A DNA stretch of 64,000 bases. It comes from Areca catechu. Its lineage: Eukaryota; Streptophyta; Magnoliopsida; Arecales; Arecaceae. This document shows positions 33,459-44,640 of the stretch, piece after piece. The stretch lies in contig CM038040.1 in NCBI GenBank assembly GCA_021397845.1, forward strand, positions 24,402,315-24,466,314, given 5' to 3'. The notes under the pieces were generated by a model, which did no database searches, was not told the origin of the DNA, and saw only the letters and a list, made by a program, of their open reading frames with translations. How positions within the stretch are numbered: the stretch's first letter is position 1; every line of letters starts with the position of its first letter. The translations under genes and the position numbers were made by a program.

Positions 33459-33476
33459 AAAGCATCGGAAGTGTCA

Positions 33477-34544
33477 AAGGCTCTCATGGAGCAATCAACT
33501 CGCAGGGAGGATGAGGTTTTTAGGCCTTTTAGGTGCCCATTTTTGACCCGCTTACATCACAATGCCACCTAAGGAGTTGTCAACGGCAGTACACGTTGAC
33601 GAATTTTGAGTATGGAGTATGGACCATAGCCACTCTTAAGGCTTGTTATTCGAAGGGTAAATAACTTATCTCAAAATATATATTTGTTTAGATATTTTTT
33701 TTTAAATAATATATAGTAAAAAATAATTTATTTATATTTTTTATGCATCAGAAAATAGATCCATAACATATTATTTATGTTTGCTTGCATTACTGGATAA
33801 ATTACTAAAATTAATCCATATTTTTCATAGTATTCTTTATCAAATAAATATATTATAATGTACAATATAATATAAATTATATATTTTATTTTTACTATAA
33901 TATAATATATCATATTATATATCATATAATATATATTATAACATATTATACAATAATATAGTATATTATAATAAAATAAATATCGTATTATATTGAAATA
34001 ACAATATAGTATATTATATTATTCTTTATATAATATTATATGATGTTATCATAATAATAAAATATGGTATAATATTATAATGATATAACATATTATTATA
34101 CAATTTATTATATTACAATATATTATATTGTATCATATTATATTTTTATAATACAAAATAATAATAAATAATATAATATATATAATATATATTTTGTTAT
34201 ATTATTATGGATATGTTAGGAATAAAATAGAAAGCCTATTTTTCTGGTTGATGGACAAATGACTTATTCACCTTTTAAATAGATAAGACTTCCTTTCTAT
34301 TTCATAGATAAATACTATTTATAAAAAATAATTTATCCATCTAAAGAAGTATAAGAATATGGATAAATTATTCAATAAAAATTTTAACCAACCTTTTCAT
34401 AAATTGACCCGCTAAAGAACGAAACTTTTAAGAGCTGAATGAGAAGAGGTCATCCAATGGGCACTTTTTAGTTTGACTTATAGGTGGATTCACAAAGTTT
34501 CCTTGAGGCTTGCTCTTACCGACCTAGGAAGATAGCTAAAACAA
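33477..34544. other. AT-rich interval with (TA)-type low complexity
   Basis: From about 33,690 to 34,200 the sequence is almost only A and T in irregular ATAT/TATA runs. MITE-like flanks (TTGTTATTCGAAGGGTAAATA on the left, TTAACCAACC on the right) hint at an old Tourist- or Stowaway-like element expanded by microsatellite growth. No TSD was established. Confidence 0.4.
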
Positions 34545-34554
34545 GTCAACTTAT

Positions 34555-35270
34555 GAAAAAGTCTTTGTGCATCGCATGCGGTGCACTAAATCCAACATGG
34601 CCCGTACCGCATTTTTTTATTGGTCAAAATGTATCCACTGTTGCATGATAGGATGGGAGCTGAGCATGACTAGCATTAATTATCATTCAGCTTTTATTTG
34701 AAATTTTCGTACAGCCCAAAATATCCTTCCCTCTAGTTCTTGAACTAGGATGTCCTAGGTTTTGAACTAGGATGTTGTAGCTTTTGAACTACGATATCGT
34801 AATATTGTTTCAGGTTTTAATTTATATTTTCTGCATGGTTATCATTTTTGAACTAGGGTGTCATAGGTTTTGAACTGGGATGTTGTAGGTTTTGAACTAG
34901 GATATCATAATACTATTTCAGGTCATTTTTGAACTAGGATGTCGTAGGTTTTGAACTAGGATGTCGTAATACTGTTTCAGGTCATTTTTGAAATAGGGTA
35001 TCGTAGGTTTTGAACAAGGGTGTCATAATACTTCAGATCATTTTTTGAACTAGGATGTCGTAGGTTTTGAACTGGGATGTCGTAACTTTTGAACCAGGAT
35101 GTCGTAAGGGTATCTTGGTCAAGACGAAAATTAAGCTAAACGGTAATTAATGCTAATCACCTCAGCTCCTGTCCCGTCATGCCACAGCGGATATATTTGG
35201 ACCAATAGAAACGTGCGGTGCGGGTCATGCTGGATTTGCTGCACCACACGCGATACACAAAGAATCACTC
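34555..35270. mobile_element. Mutator-like fold-back element with internal tandem array, 716 bp
   Basis: GTCAACTTAT flanks both sides exactly (34545-34554 and 35271-35280). Inside are inverted arms of roughly 170 bp. The left arm reads TCTTTGTGCATCGCATGCGG, CATGGCCCGTACCGCA and GGGAGCTGAGCATGACTAGC. The reversed right arm reads TCTTTGTGTATCGCGTGTGG, CATGACCCGCACCGCA and CAGGAGCTGAGGTGATTAGC. Long arms with a 9-10-bp TSD are typical of MULEs. Between the arms is a tandem array (34735-35110). No transposase is encoded. Confidence 0.85.
34735..35110. repeat. Higher-order tandem array, 23-bp unit
   Basis: The unit TTTTGAACTAGGATGTCGTA(GGT) repeats about 12 times. Pairs or triplets are separated by TAATACTGTTTCAGGTCATT, giving a larger period of roughly 65-115 bp. 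It forms the loop between the arms of the MULE-like element. Confidence 0.9.
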
Positions 35271-35280
35271 GTCAACTTAT

Positions 35281-35982
35281 ATGTGCAAATTGAGATAGTC
35301 GGAACTTATATGACCACATTTGATACCACATTGGAGATGGCAATAGAGAAAATCGATATGATTTTTAGACATTTGAAGTAGGGTCAGTAATCTAATATCC
35401 GACATGCTAACCCGTTTTACATCCAACTTGTTTTTGGATTAGGTTTGTATATATAGATTTGATTCATAAATAGACCAATCCACTTAAAACTTATTTATTA
35501 AATAATTGGGGTTTAGGTTTAGATAATATATTTAATCCATTTTGATATATTTAATAATTGGTCTTGAGCCCCTTAATATATTTTAGACTCACCCAACCGG
35601 TTCAATATCTCGTTAAACTTGTTTAACTTGATTCAACCTATTAATTAAAGAAGTTACACAAGTAAGATTGAATTATTGTTTAATAAGAAAAAAAAGTATG
35701 ACTCTCGCTTTGACTTTTGATGATTTAATAAACATGTCATATTTAGATTGGTAGATTTTTGACAGTATCTAACCTGACTTGATCATATTGCGAGCGCCGA
35801 CCCTGGACGTAATTAGTTTGAAGTTGTTATAATATCATAGCATTTGCTTTTCTTTATATATTTTTTTAATCATCGTCTGCTTTATAGCTCTCCTGCCTTG
35901 CTCTAAGATAATATTATCTTAGAAGGATGCCGATGGTTGAAATTGAGTTGGTAGTTTTTATTTAATTTTAAATGAACATGTA
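35281..35982. other. MITE-like AT-rich patch, no clear ends
   Basis: The stretch from about 35,330 (GGAGATGGCAATAGAG) to 35,810 (AACCTGACTTGATCATATTG) has the GGTT/AACC-flavoured text of eroded hAT MITEs. No TSD or terminal pair could be set. Confidence 0.35.
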
Positions 35983-37680
35983 TCACGCCCCGAATCCAGT
36001 ACCTGAAATCGGCTATGCGATCGGCCGCATAATTTTAGATATCATCATAGAGATCATGCCAAGTCTATCTTCAATTCAATATCTAAGCAATCAGGGATTA
36101 ACACTTATATCCTAGTTCCTCATTGACCGATTTCAAAGCCCGATTGATTTTCCGGATCTGCAACAAAAATATAGAAAAACAGGGAGTGAGCTATACAGAC
36201 TCAGTAAGTCATCAACACCTCCAGTATATATACACAAATATGCCATTAACAAATAGCAAGCATAAACATATTATACAACTAGATGTCCATCAATATAATA
36301 ATATAATCAACAATACCATGCAAATGCGTACATTTAAATGCAACCGATACATACACGACACGATTATGGATGGCCAACCATTTACTATACTCTTCTAGTC
36401 CCTCTGATTATGACCACGATCGACCCATGGCTCGCCCCGAAAGAGATTAGATCCTGTGTCACATACTGCTCAACAGTCATGTGCCAGCGATAGCCTCGCT
36501 GGAGGCCCAAAAGGAAAACTAGCTCTGAGTATCACATGAGAAACATGCATCATTTGCATATGCCTGTCATACATGGCTAAAATAAGGCAACTAGCTCCTG
36601 ACTACACATACCGTACATCGGTCATGTACCAGTGATCGCCCCACTGGAGGCCCGGAAGGAGACTAAGTCCTCGTACGATCATAGTCGGACTAGAGAGCAC
36701 CCACCCTAATATAATGTACCCACACCAATATGATGCACGCAACCCAATGCAATCAAATGCATATATATTACATATATTTACTATTTCATAAATATATACA
36801 TATTGGCATACAATATCAGAGGTCAAGATAACTTACCGAAAAGGATCGACCAACAAGTACAATTCAAACCTAGATATGATCTTCCAAAGACAACGACGAT
36901 CCTGACCAACAATTTAAACATATAATTAATTTTTATTTAATAAAACTAAAATGGAACTAAACTATCATGGATACTTTCATCAATCCAATTCTAACCCTTT
37001 CTCCCTTTCTTTTATCTCTCCTCCTTGCTTATCCTCTCCCTCCTCTCTCTCTCCTTCCTTTTTTTTTTATTTTTTTTCACGGAACGGAGGCCTTCTTCTT
37101 CTTCTTTTTTCTTCCCAACTCCCCCGCTATCTCTCCGGCTCGGCCGAACCGGCCTCCTCACGATTGTCGACGGTGACCATGGGAGGAGGTCACCGGGGAG
37201 AGCCCGACGGACAGGAGGTGGATGGCGAGGGTGCAGCTACCGGTGATCCACGGCCCAATCAACCCAAAATTGAACATAAATCGAATTCATTCCTTCCTAA
37301 AAATTAAATAAGGTAAATGGACTCACCGGCGTTTGAAGAGCTCTTCGCTGCTCTCCGAAGAAGAGGAAGATGGCGTAGAAGGAGGTCGATCGGCTCGGTT
37401 GGACGGCGGTGAGGGAGCTTTAAAAAAAACTTTCATCAAACTCTTCGTGTCATTTGGGAATGAAAGACTCTATCAATCGGAGTCCCAACCGGTCCCAACC
37501 ACGCCTCCGGTGCAGTCCTTCCTCTTCACGACAGTCCCAGCCTTTTCTAGCGAAAGTTTCGGCTGGATAAGGAAGATCAAACTTCCTCCGTTTCGCCCTT
37601 TGTTATTTTTTTAAGTTCCGGATGAAGTCGGCAAGGACCGCCGACTTCAGCCCACAAGGCCCAAAATACCGGTCTTTACA
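35983..37680. repeat. CACGCCCC repeat family, long copy (possible solo LTR)
   Basis: It starts TGTATCACGCCCCGAATCCA and appears to end CCGGTCTTTACA, so a TG...CA structure of about 1.7 kb is possible. Inside, CGCTGGAGGCCCAAAAGGA at 36499 is echoed by CACTGGAGGCCCGGAAGGAG near 36642, an internal duplication. A GC-rich part (37,090-37,600) follows. No coding domain is recognisable, and the open frames there reflect pyrimidine-rich composition. A diverged partial copy is at 31385. Element class and right end are uncertain. Confidence 0.45.
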
Positions 37681-38124
37681 ACAAGGCTTTCACGATCTTA
37701 ATTATTTAAAAAAAGTAACTTTTTGGTGACCAATGCTGGGTAGCCGATGATTAATATTTTTAACTTGAAGCATTGTGATACGTTTACTTAAAAAAAAAGG
37801 CACTCGATACGTATTTTCACATATATTCCGATGCCTCGATGTTTTATTGGGAAGATAGAACCGGTGGAGTGCGAGTCTCGTTGATTGCAACCGATGATAA
37901 CTCGTCGCAAAATGTTGTAATCGAGTATCGTTACAGCATGGCATATTATGCATTGGGATGGAATCTAATTATATATTTTGCATAAAAAATAATTATTTTT
38001 GTTTTTAATATGATATGCACCGTCAGGCCATTCAATAACCGTTAAAAGATCAGTATAAATAGACGAATGAAAAATTTTGAAATACTTTGAGATGATCTTG
38101 CAAAATGATTCAATGTTAATCGAG

Positions 38125-38129
<5 letters not shown>

Positions 38130-38166
<37 letters not shown>
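38130..38166. repeat. Poly(A) run of 37
   Basis: Thirty-seven consecutive A. It may be the tail of an old retroposon inserted here, but I could not identify a body. Confidence 0.9.
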
Positions 38167-38168
<2 letters not shown>

Positions 38169-38316
38169 CGAGCCCCACTATGATGATGTCGTAATAGTGC
38201 TAATGTTGCTGCCTTTGCGTTTGGCATGCCTCGGCCATGGCAATGACGCAAACAAGGCTATTCGCTTCAGCAACGCATGCTTGGCACATTTTTTAAGCCC
38301 TAAGAGGCGGCGAGCG

Positions 38317-38661
38317 TGGTGGAGTTAATTCATAATTAATCAGTCTCATATTTAATATGAGTTAGTAGCTCTTAAATCAAAATTTAATTTATAAAATCTA
38401 AAAGTCTAAATGTCATGAAATTTAAAAGTTAAGAGTCAATAAATCTAGAGTTATTTAAATTTAAAAAGTTATTTTAATTTAATGAAGGTAGACTAAATGT
38501 CATCTTCATGTATCTATATATATATATAGAGCAATATGTTTTAAATCTAAGCGGTGTGAAGAGTTCTATATGATATTAAAATATGATTGTCATTTCTCCC
38601 GCTCCAAGTATTCATATTGAGCATTATATATTTTATCTAGAACAATTCCAAATTTCTAACT
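38317..38661 (+). repeat. TRIM-like element, 5' LTR
   Basis: About 345 bp, starting TGGTGGAGTTAATT and ending TTTCTAACT. It contains a (TA)n-expanded TATA region near 38510. Confidence 0.8.
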
Positions 38662-38898
38662 AGTGGTATAAAAGCTAGATCAATTTTTAAGCAACTATTA
38701 AAGCCAAAAAGCAACTATCAAAGCTGGAAGCTTTGGGTGCAGAAGTCACTCGTGAAGTTATGAAATATATCCTCTATCAAAATATTAAATCTCCCGGCAA
38801 GCAAAAATTCATGAAAATGTATGCAAGTCTAAAAAAAGAATTTGTAAAGTGAAAAAAAAAGAAGAAGACAAGAGCAGCCTTGAAGCAAAAAAATCTCC

Positions 38899-39246
38899 TT
38901 GTTAACAATACCAAAAGTATATAAAATGGAGGATGAAAATATAATAATTGTGATTGAGACATTCAAATCAATGCTCAAAAAAATACTTAAAAAATTAAAT
39001 TTGTTACCAACAAGGTTAAAGTTGAAGATAGAAGAAAGAGTGATTGAAGAAGATGCTGGGATATATCCTTGTAAAACAAAAAGAAAAACCCGTAACTGGA
39101 ACTCTTGCAATGTGCCCAACCCCCAACTTCAAGAAGGAAGTAATCTTGTCTTTGTCGGGGTTGCCAAGGATATTGCGTTGAGCTCCGATCAGATGATGTT
39201 TAGGTCCAAATCCATGATTGAAAATATTATGAAAATTACAAATTAA
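38899..39246 (+). other. Open frame in the TRIM interior
   Basis: A 115-codon frame, Lys/Glu/Ile-rich (MLTIPKVYKMEDENIIIVIE at its start), with no recognised domain. It ends right before the 3' LTR. It may be the remnant of a gag-like frame or chance. Confidence 0.25.
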
Positions 39247-39252
39247 GAAGGG

Positions 39253-39609
39253 TGTTGGAGTTAATTTGTGATTAATGAGTTTCATATTTAATATGAGTTA
39301 GGTAACTCTTAAATCAAAGAGTTAACTTAGGAAATCTAAGAGTCTAAGCATTATAAAATCTAAATGTTATAAGATTCTATATAAGTCAAGAGTCAAGAAA
39401 CTAAGAGTCATTTGAATTTAAAGAAATGTCTTGTATTAATGAGGGTAGACTAAGAGTTATCTTCATGTATCTATATATAGAATTATATGTTTTGAGTTTA
39501 AGTAGTATGGAGAGTTCTGTAATATTATAATATGAATGTTATTCCTCGCACTCTAAGATTTCTATTGAGCATCATATATTTTATCTAAATCAATCGTCAA
39601 ATTTCTAAC
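39253..39609 (+). repeat. TRIM-like element, 3' LTR
   Basis: About 357 bp, starting TGTTGGAGTTAATT and ending TTTCTAAC. It lies 14 bp before the gypsy element. Confidence 0.8.
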
Positions 39610-39623
39610 AAAGTTTTTGATGC

Positions 39624-40500
39624 TGATATAGCAACTACTTACTCGATCTTGAGAAGTAGCCCGGCCATCGAAGGAGAAGAAGATGACTATCGAACCACCA
39701 ATTATAACACCATGTAAGGAGGAGACAGACATCAACAGAGGATTCTCCCAGTAACTAACTAACTGGAAGATAACTAATTCACCGGTTACGTTGAGTAAGC
39801 TATAATATCCTACATCGAGAGATTGCAAGTAGCCAAGATCGACCGTTAATATCCTTTCGTGCACATATATTAAATAAATATTCGATCCTGATTAACTGCC
39901 TTGGCATAGTTAGTCGGGAATGGGGGGATACAATATTTGGGCTCCCTCTCTCTTGGTACTAAGCATACCACCTTAATACTCAAAGTCTGATATTTGAGTA
40001 AGGTGGCAAAACAAATTTTAGTTGACCCTGTGAAGGTTGTGGCCAATAATTTGCAACATCCCAATAGAAGTAGAGGCAGGCAAGATCATCATGTCAGCCA
40101 CAATCCTAACAGAAAAAATTTCAAAAAACAAGATCCTATATCCTATCCGAAATATGTTACACCTATCAGAAGGTGCCGCCTCCTTAACGGCATTCAGTTA
40201 CCTTGTGTAGCTCTATAAATTGATAAGAGAGGATCCCGATAAAAGTAATGTGTTTTTACTCTCTCTTATGCTAATTCAATCATCTTCCACATCATTGCTC
40301 TCAGCTCTGGCTGCTATATCTTACTTCATTCTTTTTTGACTTGAGCATCGAATGGTCTCATACCAGAAAACTCAGCCCAGGAACTATTTTGTAAGTCTTC
40401 ATTTGAAAGCCACTAGGAGTGACACGTTTTTCCACTAGAGTAACTTGTGAAACCCTCAGGCACCACCCGAGTTTCGATGAAAGATGATTTGATGGCAATA
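39624..40500 (+). repeat. Gypsy 5' LTR, 877 bp
   Basis: It starts TGATATAGCAACTACTTACTC and matches the 3' LTR along its length (for example GTGGCCAATAATTTGCAAC, AGATCATCATGTCAGCCACA and GATGAAAGATGATTTGA near its end). The two LTRs differ at many sites, so the insertion is old. Confidence 0.92.
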
Positions 40501-40523
40501 GATTAGCGCACCAAGTAGAGGGA
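40501..40523 (+). promoter_or_regulatory. Gypsy primer-binding site (candidate)
   Basis: GATTAGCGCACCAAGTAGAG follows the 5' LTR. It resembles the TTGGCGC(A/G)CCAGGTAGGGGG site common in plant gypsy elements, with several substitutions. Confidence 0.6.
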
Positions 40524-40849
40524 TCAAGATTTATCATCTTTAAGAAGACCCAGAGCTTGAAGCCCAATGATAATCACCCATGCACAAGATGCCTCTATCA
40601 GCTATACCGAATACTCTCTACATCATGAAAAGCTGTCTAGCCAAGCACTGGAACCTTTTGCTCAACTTCTCCCACTGTCGTCACCCTGCTAGACTTGTTT
40701 ATTACTTTAGCATAGCAAGTTCAAGCCTGGCCATAGTGGTACATGGACAGTAGCAGCATCAACCTCGTATGGCAAAATAGCAGCCACCAGAGATTCCAAC
40801 TGCACCTACCATTGCAGTTTGTCCCAGCCATCGATCTCTAGGAGAGAGA

Positions 40850-42210
40850 TTCCATCACTAGTAGACTTCCCATCAATCGCGGTCTCACTGCCTTGTTGAG
40901 CAAGTTACCGGACCACTCATGGGAGGTCCTCTCATCGATACACCACCCACCGATAACGTTCCCCCTCTTTGCACTAAATAAATTCTCAACACAATGTTCG
41001 ACAATGGAAAAGGGAGTTGAAAATGGAAAAGCACTCCCGTTCACCATCTGAATCAAATCTTTGCAAGAAGGATCTATCGACAAAGCTATTCGGCAACTAG
41101 TTGAACAACGTTTTAACGACTATGAGCGTAGGTTGAGTGAAGTCAGCCATTGATTTGCCGATCTATCAGGTAGGAGTCATGATCCGATCGAGTTCGACTC
41201 TCACCCACCTCTTTCCCAATGAATCATGGAAGAACCGATTCTGAGTCTATTCGAGATGCCATAGATGGATCCCTATGATGGCACCATGGATCCATTGGAT
41301 TACTTTGAGAGTTACAAAGCTCTCATGCAGGTTTAGGGCATTACAAATACCCTTTTTTGCCTTGCCTTCTCAGTCACTATTCACAAAGTAGCATGAGTAT
41401 AGTACTCCAAGCTCGAGCCAAGAAATGTTCACTCTTCAAGCAATTGGAGAGGCAATTCGTGGCATACTTCAATGCCAGCTGAAGGATACCATGTAAATCT
41501 GAAAATCTCTTCTCCGTCTGGCAACAAGATAGAGAACACTGAGAAACTATGTGGCCTGATTCAAAGTTGCCATATTAGAAATCTATAATATGGATGAGTC
41601 TGTAGGCATGCTGGCCATTAAGAGGAGACTCTGCCCTTCCTAATTCATGTACTTCTTGGATAAGACTTATCCAAAGTCTTATTCGAAATTACTAACCTAT
41701 GCCCAGAAGTATATCTATAAAAATGAAGGTGCTATTATTCGGTGAGAAGGTAATGTCAAGCCGAGAAAGAAGCAGGCTAAGGGAGAGTCTAGCGGTGCCC
41801 AAATCGAGAAGCATAACTCGTCGAACCAACCAAGTTCTGGATCAAAGAACTCGGCTAATAAATCTGGTAACTTTACTGTTCTCCTCGTCTCTAGATCCAA
41901 AATTTTTATAGAGATAAAAGGGGAGCAATTTCTTCGAAGGCCTTACCCGATGAAACTTTCGACCTCCCATGACAAAAGCAAGTATTATCGCTTGCACTAA
42001 GACCATTGCCATGACACCAAAGAGTGCTTCTAGCTGAAGAGGGAGATTGAAGATCGAGTTCAACATGGCTATATCGGGAAATATGTCCATGAAGGTACTC
42101 AGCCTGATCCAAAAACTTGACTAGCAACAAAATTAGGCCGAAATTGACAACCAATAGATGGAGAGGCCGATTAACATGATTTCCTAGGATACATAGCACT
42201 CCTTAAAGAG
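40850..42210 (+). pseudogene. Gypsy gag (capsid and zinc-knuckle-like region)
   Basis: The sense reading shows PYDGTMDPLDYFESYKALMQ (from about 41271), the start of the Retrotrans_gag domain. Then follow MDESVGMLAIKRRLCPS and FLDKTYPKSYSKLLTYAQKY, the middle of the domain. A Lys/Ser-rich linker comes next, then YYRLHKDH-like and HDTKECFxLKREIEDRVQHG (about 41974-42070), the region where plant gypsy gag carries its C-x2-C..H..C-like motif. Several stops and at least two frame shifts are present. Confidence 0.8.
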
Positions 42211-42239
42211 GCTGAGAAGAGAGGAGAGCAAAAATATAA

Positions 42240-42620
42240 TTTCTTTTTCTGATAAAGAATTAGTCAAGATTCAAGATTTTCGTGATAATGATGTTGTATC
42301 ATTGATAATAGCAAAACATGACGTATAGAAAGTTTTAGTTGATAGTGAAAGTTTGGTAGATATTTTATTTTATGATGTTTTTGATCGAATGAACTTGTTT
42401 GAAAATCAACTGAGATGGATTTCTATACCCTTAGTTGGCTTTTCAGGTGGCTTTGTTGAAGTCAAGTGTAAAATTACTCTTCTTGTCATTCTAAAAACTT
42501 TACCCTAACAGAGTAATATTTTCATAACTTTTATAGTTGCCCGGGTACCCTCGATATATAATGCTATTCTTGGGCAGCCGGTTAAACAAGTGTGATGAAG
42601 TCATCTCCACCAAGCACCTT
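42240..42620 (+). pseudogene. Gypsy aspartic protease remnant
   Basis: VLVDSESLVDILFYDVFDRM corresponds to the protease active-site block (V.VDSGSS.DILF), with the catalytic DSG now DSE. Further on, LVGFSGGFVEVKCKITL and FITFIVARVPSIYNAILGQP match the rest of the fold. Confidence 0.85.
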
Positions 42621-42929
42621 CTTATCCATTTTTTAACAAGAAATGTAATCGATGAGATATACAGGGATCAACAACTAGCCCGATAATACTTATTAATATC
42701 AATTAAAGTCTGTAAGACCACTAAAATCCCAACCACTAAATAATTGGACCAGAGGGAACCTGAGAAAAGAGGAGAATCAACTGGGCAACTGCTTTCTTTT
42801 TTCCTAAAAGATGATCCCAATAAGTTTATACATATTGGAGCCTTTATGCTTGAGTAAAAATGGTACGACTATTAGAGTTCCTTTGATATAATGTGGATAT
42901 TTTTGCTTGGTCAGTATTAGATATGCCTG

Positions 42930-43770
42930 GCATACCTCTAGGGGTCATCATCCATAAACTCAACATTGATCCAAAGTTTAAACTAATCTGGCAGAAGAAA
43001 AAAAAAACTTCTTGAAAGGTAAAAGGCCATCGATGAGGAAGTCGACAAACTTTTGGTAGCTGGATTTATTCGGGAAGCTCATTATCTCGACTGGCTAGCA
43101 AATATTATCATGGTCAAAAAAAGGCTAATGAAAAGTGAAAACTTTATATCGATTACATCGATCTGAATAAGACATACTCGAAGAACAACATTCCATTATC
43201 GATGATTGATTCGTTAGTCAAGACTACTTCTAGACATAAATTGTTTAGCTTCATGGATACTTTCTTAGACTCCAATTAAATCAAGATGGCTCCAAAAGAT
43301 GAGGAGAATACTACCTTCATCACCAAAAATAGGTATTTATTACTATAGAGTAATGCCTTTTGGTTCAAGAAATACAAGAGCCACCTACTAATTGCTAGTT
43401 AATAAGATCTGTGAAGACTATATTGATCAGAACATGGAAATCTATGTTGACGACATGCTCATCAAAAGCTCTGAGAAAGTCAACCATATTAAGGTCCAAG
43501 AGGAAGCCTTCAATGCTTTTCATCGATACTAGATCAAGCTGAATCCAAGTGTACTTTAGCATCATTACATGCAAGTTCCTCGGATTTCTAGTCACTAAGT
43601 GAGGTATTAAAGCCAATCTATAGAAGATCCAGGTCAAACTCACATGTGGAATCTAATCTCCAAAAAGAAAGATAGCAGCTCACAAGGTACGTCACCATGC
43701 TCAGTCAATTTATCTCAAGGTCAGCCGAGTGATGCTTGTTATTTTTCAAAATTCTATGACAAATTATAAC
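42930..43770 (+). pseudogene. Gypsy reverse transcriptase remnant
   Basis: MPGIPLGVIIHKLNIDPKFK opens the region (about 42927), as in plant gypsy RT (MPGI.P....H.L...P...PV.Q.). MPFGSRNTRATY lies at 43349 and the catalytic EIYVDDMLIKS at 43437-43470 (YVDD intact). FLGFLVTK-GI lies near 43570. Stops and frame shifts occur throughout. Confidence 0.9.
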
Positions 43771-44040
43771 TTTAATTGGATAGAAGAGTGCCAACAAGTT
43801 TTTGAGCAACTAAAGAAGTTTCTCATATCTCTATCCTTGCTTTTCAAACCAGAAGTTAGAGAGGAGCTTTATTTGTACTTTTCCATATCTCCAAAAGTAG
43901 TAAGTTTTGTACTTATTCGGTTGGATGATGAAGGGGCTCAAAGGCCCATCTACTATGTCAATTGGATGCTTCATAATATAAGGACCAGGTACTCTAAATT
44001 TGAAAAGATTGTTTATACACTAATTATCTTCGCATAGTAT
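43729..44040 (+). pseudogene. Gypsy RNase H (first)
   Basis: An uninterrupted 102-codon frame covers the end of RT and the start of RNase H. It contains FNWIEECQQVFEQLKKFL and LYLYFSISPKVVSFVLIR, then GAQRPIYYVNWMLHNIRTRY. It continues after a stop as YLKPYFQAYSIIIPTGQLLK. This frame is the longest intact piece of pol. Confidence 0.88.
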
Positions 44041-44279
44041 CTCAAGCCCTACTTTCAAGCCTATTCAATTATCATCCCGACCGGCCAACTGCTCAAAGCT
44101 ATCCTACAATGGCTGGACATCTTTGGAAGAATGGTCAAATGGATAGTCAAACTTAATGAGTTTGACATTTCTTATCGACCAAGATCATCTATGAAGGTCC
44201 AAGTCCTTACGGACTTCCTGGTTGAATGTATATAGTCGGATGGCAAGATTGAAGGGGCTCTCATCGAGCAGACTAATCC

Positions 44280-44640
44280 ATGGAGGTCCTGGATCTTACA
44301 TATAGATAGAGCTTCAAACTCTTAAGAGAGTGGAGCAAGGCTTAACCACACAAACTCGAAAGGAGTAATTATAAAGTATGCACTTTGCTTTTCATTTAAG
44401 GCAACCAACAATCAAGCCAAGTATGAAGCTCTCCTGGCTAGACTAAAGCTGGCCAATAAATTTGGGGTACAAATTCTTTAAGTCTTTACCAATTTCTAAC
44501 TCATAGTTGAGTAAGTCATTGGCAAATATGAGGCTCGGGACCTAATAATGGCCAAGTATTTCAATAAAATGTGGACTCTTAACCCTCAAAAACTTCAGTT
44601 TTTTACGTTCCCTGATGCAATAATGCCAGGACAGACGCAC
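44280..44640 (+). pseudogene. Gypsy second (archaeal-type) RNase H
   Basis: WILHIDRASNS, SGARLNHTNSKGVIIKYALC and NNQAKYEALLARLKLANKFG match the extra RNase H (aRNH) that follows the first RNase H in Tat-lineage elements (LHVDGSSN..GSGAG....P.G....YA..F....NN.AEYEAL). The Asp of HIDR is kept, while the GSS after it is changed. A stop occurs between the first two blocks. Confidence 0.82.

Larger units (their letters stand above)
38317..39609 (+). mobile_element. TRIM-like small LTR retrotransposon, about 1.29 kb
   Basis: Two direct repeats (38317-38661 and 39253-39609) share TGGAGTTAATT..., CATATTTAATATGAGTTAG, ATCTTCATGTATCTATATAT and CAAATTTCTAAC. The short interior begins with GTGGTATAAAAGCTAG, a decayed copia-type primer-binding site (TGGTATCAGAGC). 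It ends with the purine-rich GAAGGGTG before the 3' LTR. The interior (591 bp) has no pol domains. The LTRs differ by many substitutions and small indels, so the insertion is old. Confidence 0.85.

Noticed and set aside
33728..33925. 65-codon Ile/Tyr-rich minus-strand frame
   Set aside because: It is a translation of (TA)-rich low-complexity DNA.
36951..37307. 118-codon frame with Phe/Ser-rich start and Gly-rich end
   Set aside because: It sits in the CACGCCCC repeat, in pyrimidine-rich then GC-rich text, with no domain and competing frames.
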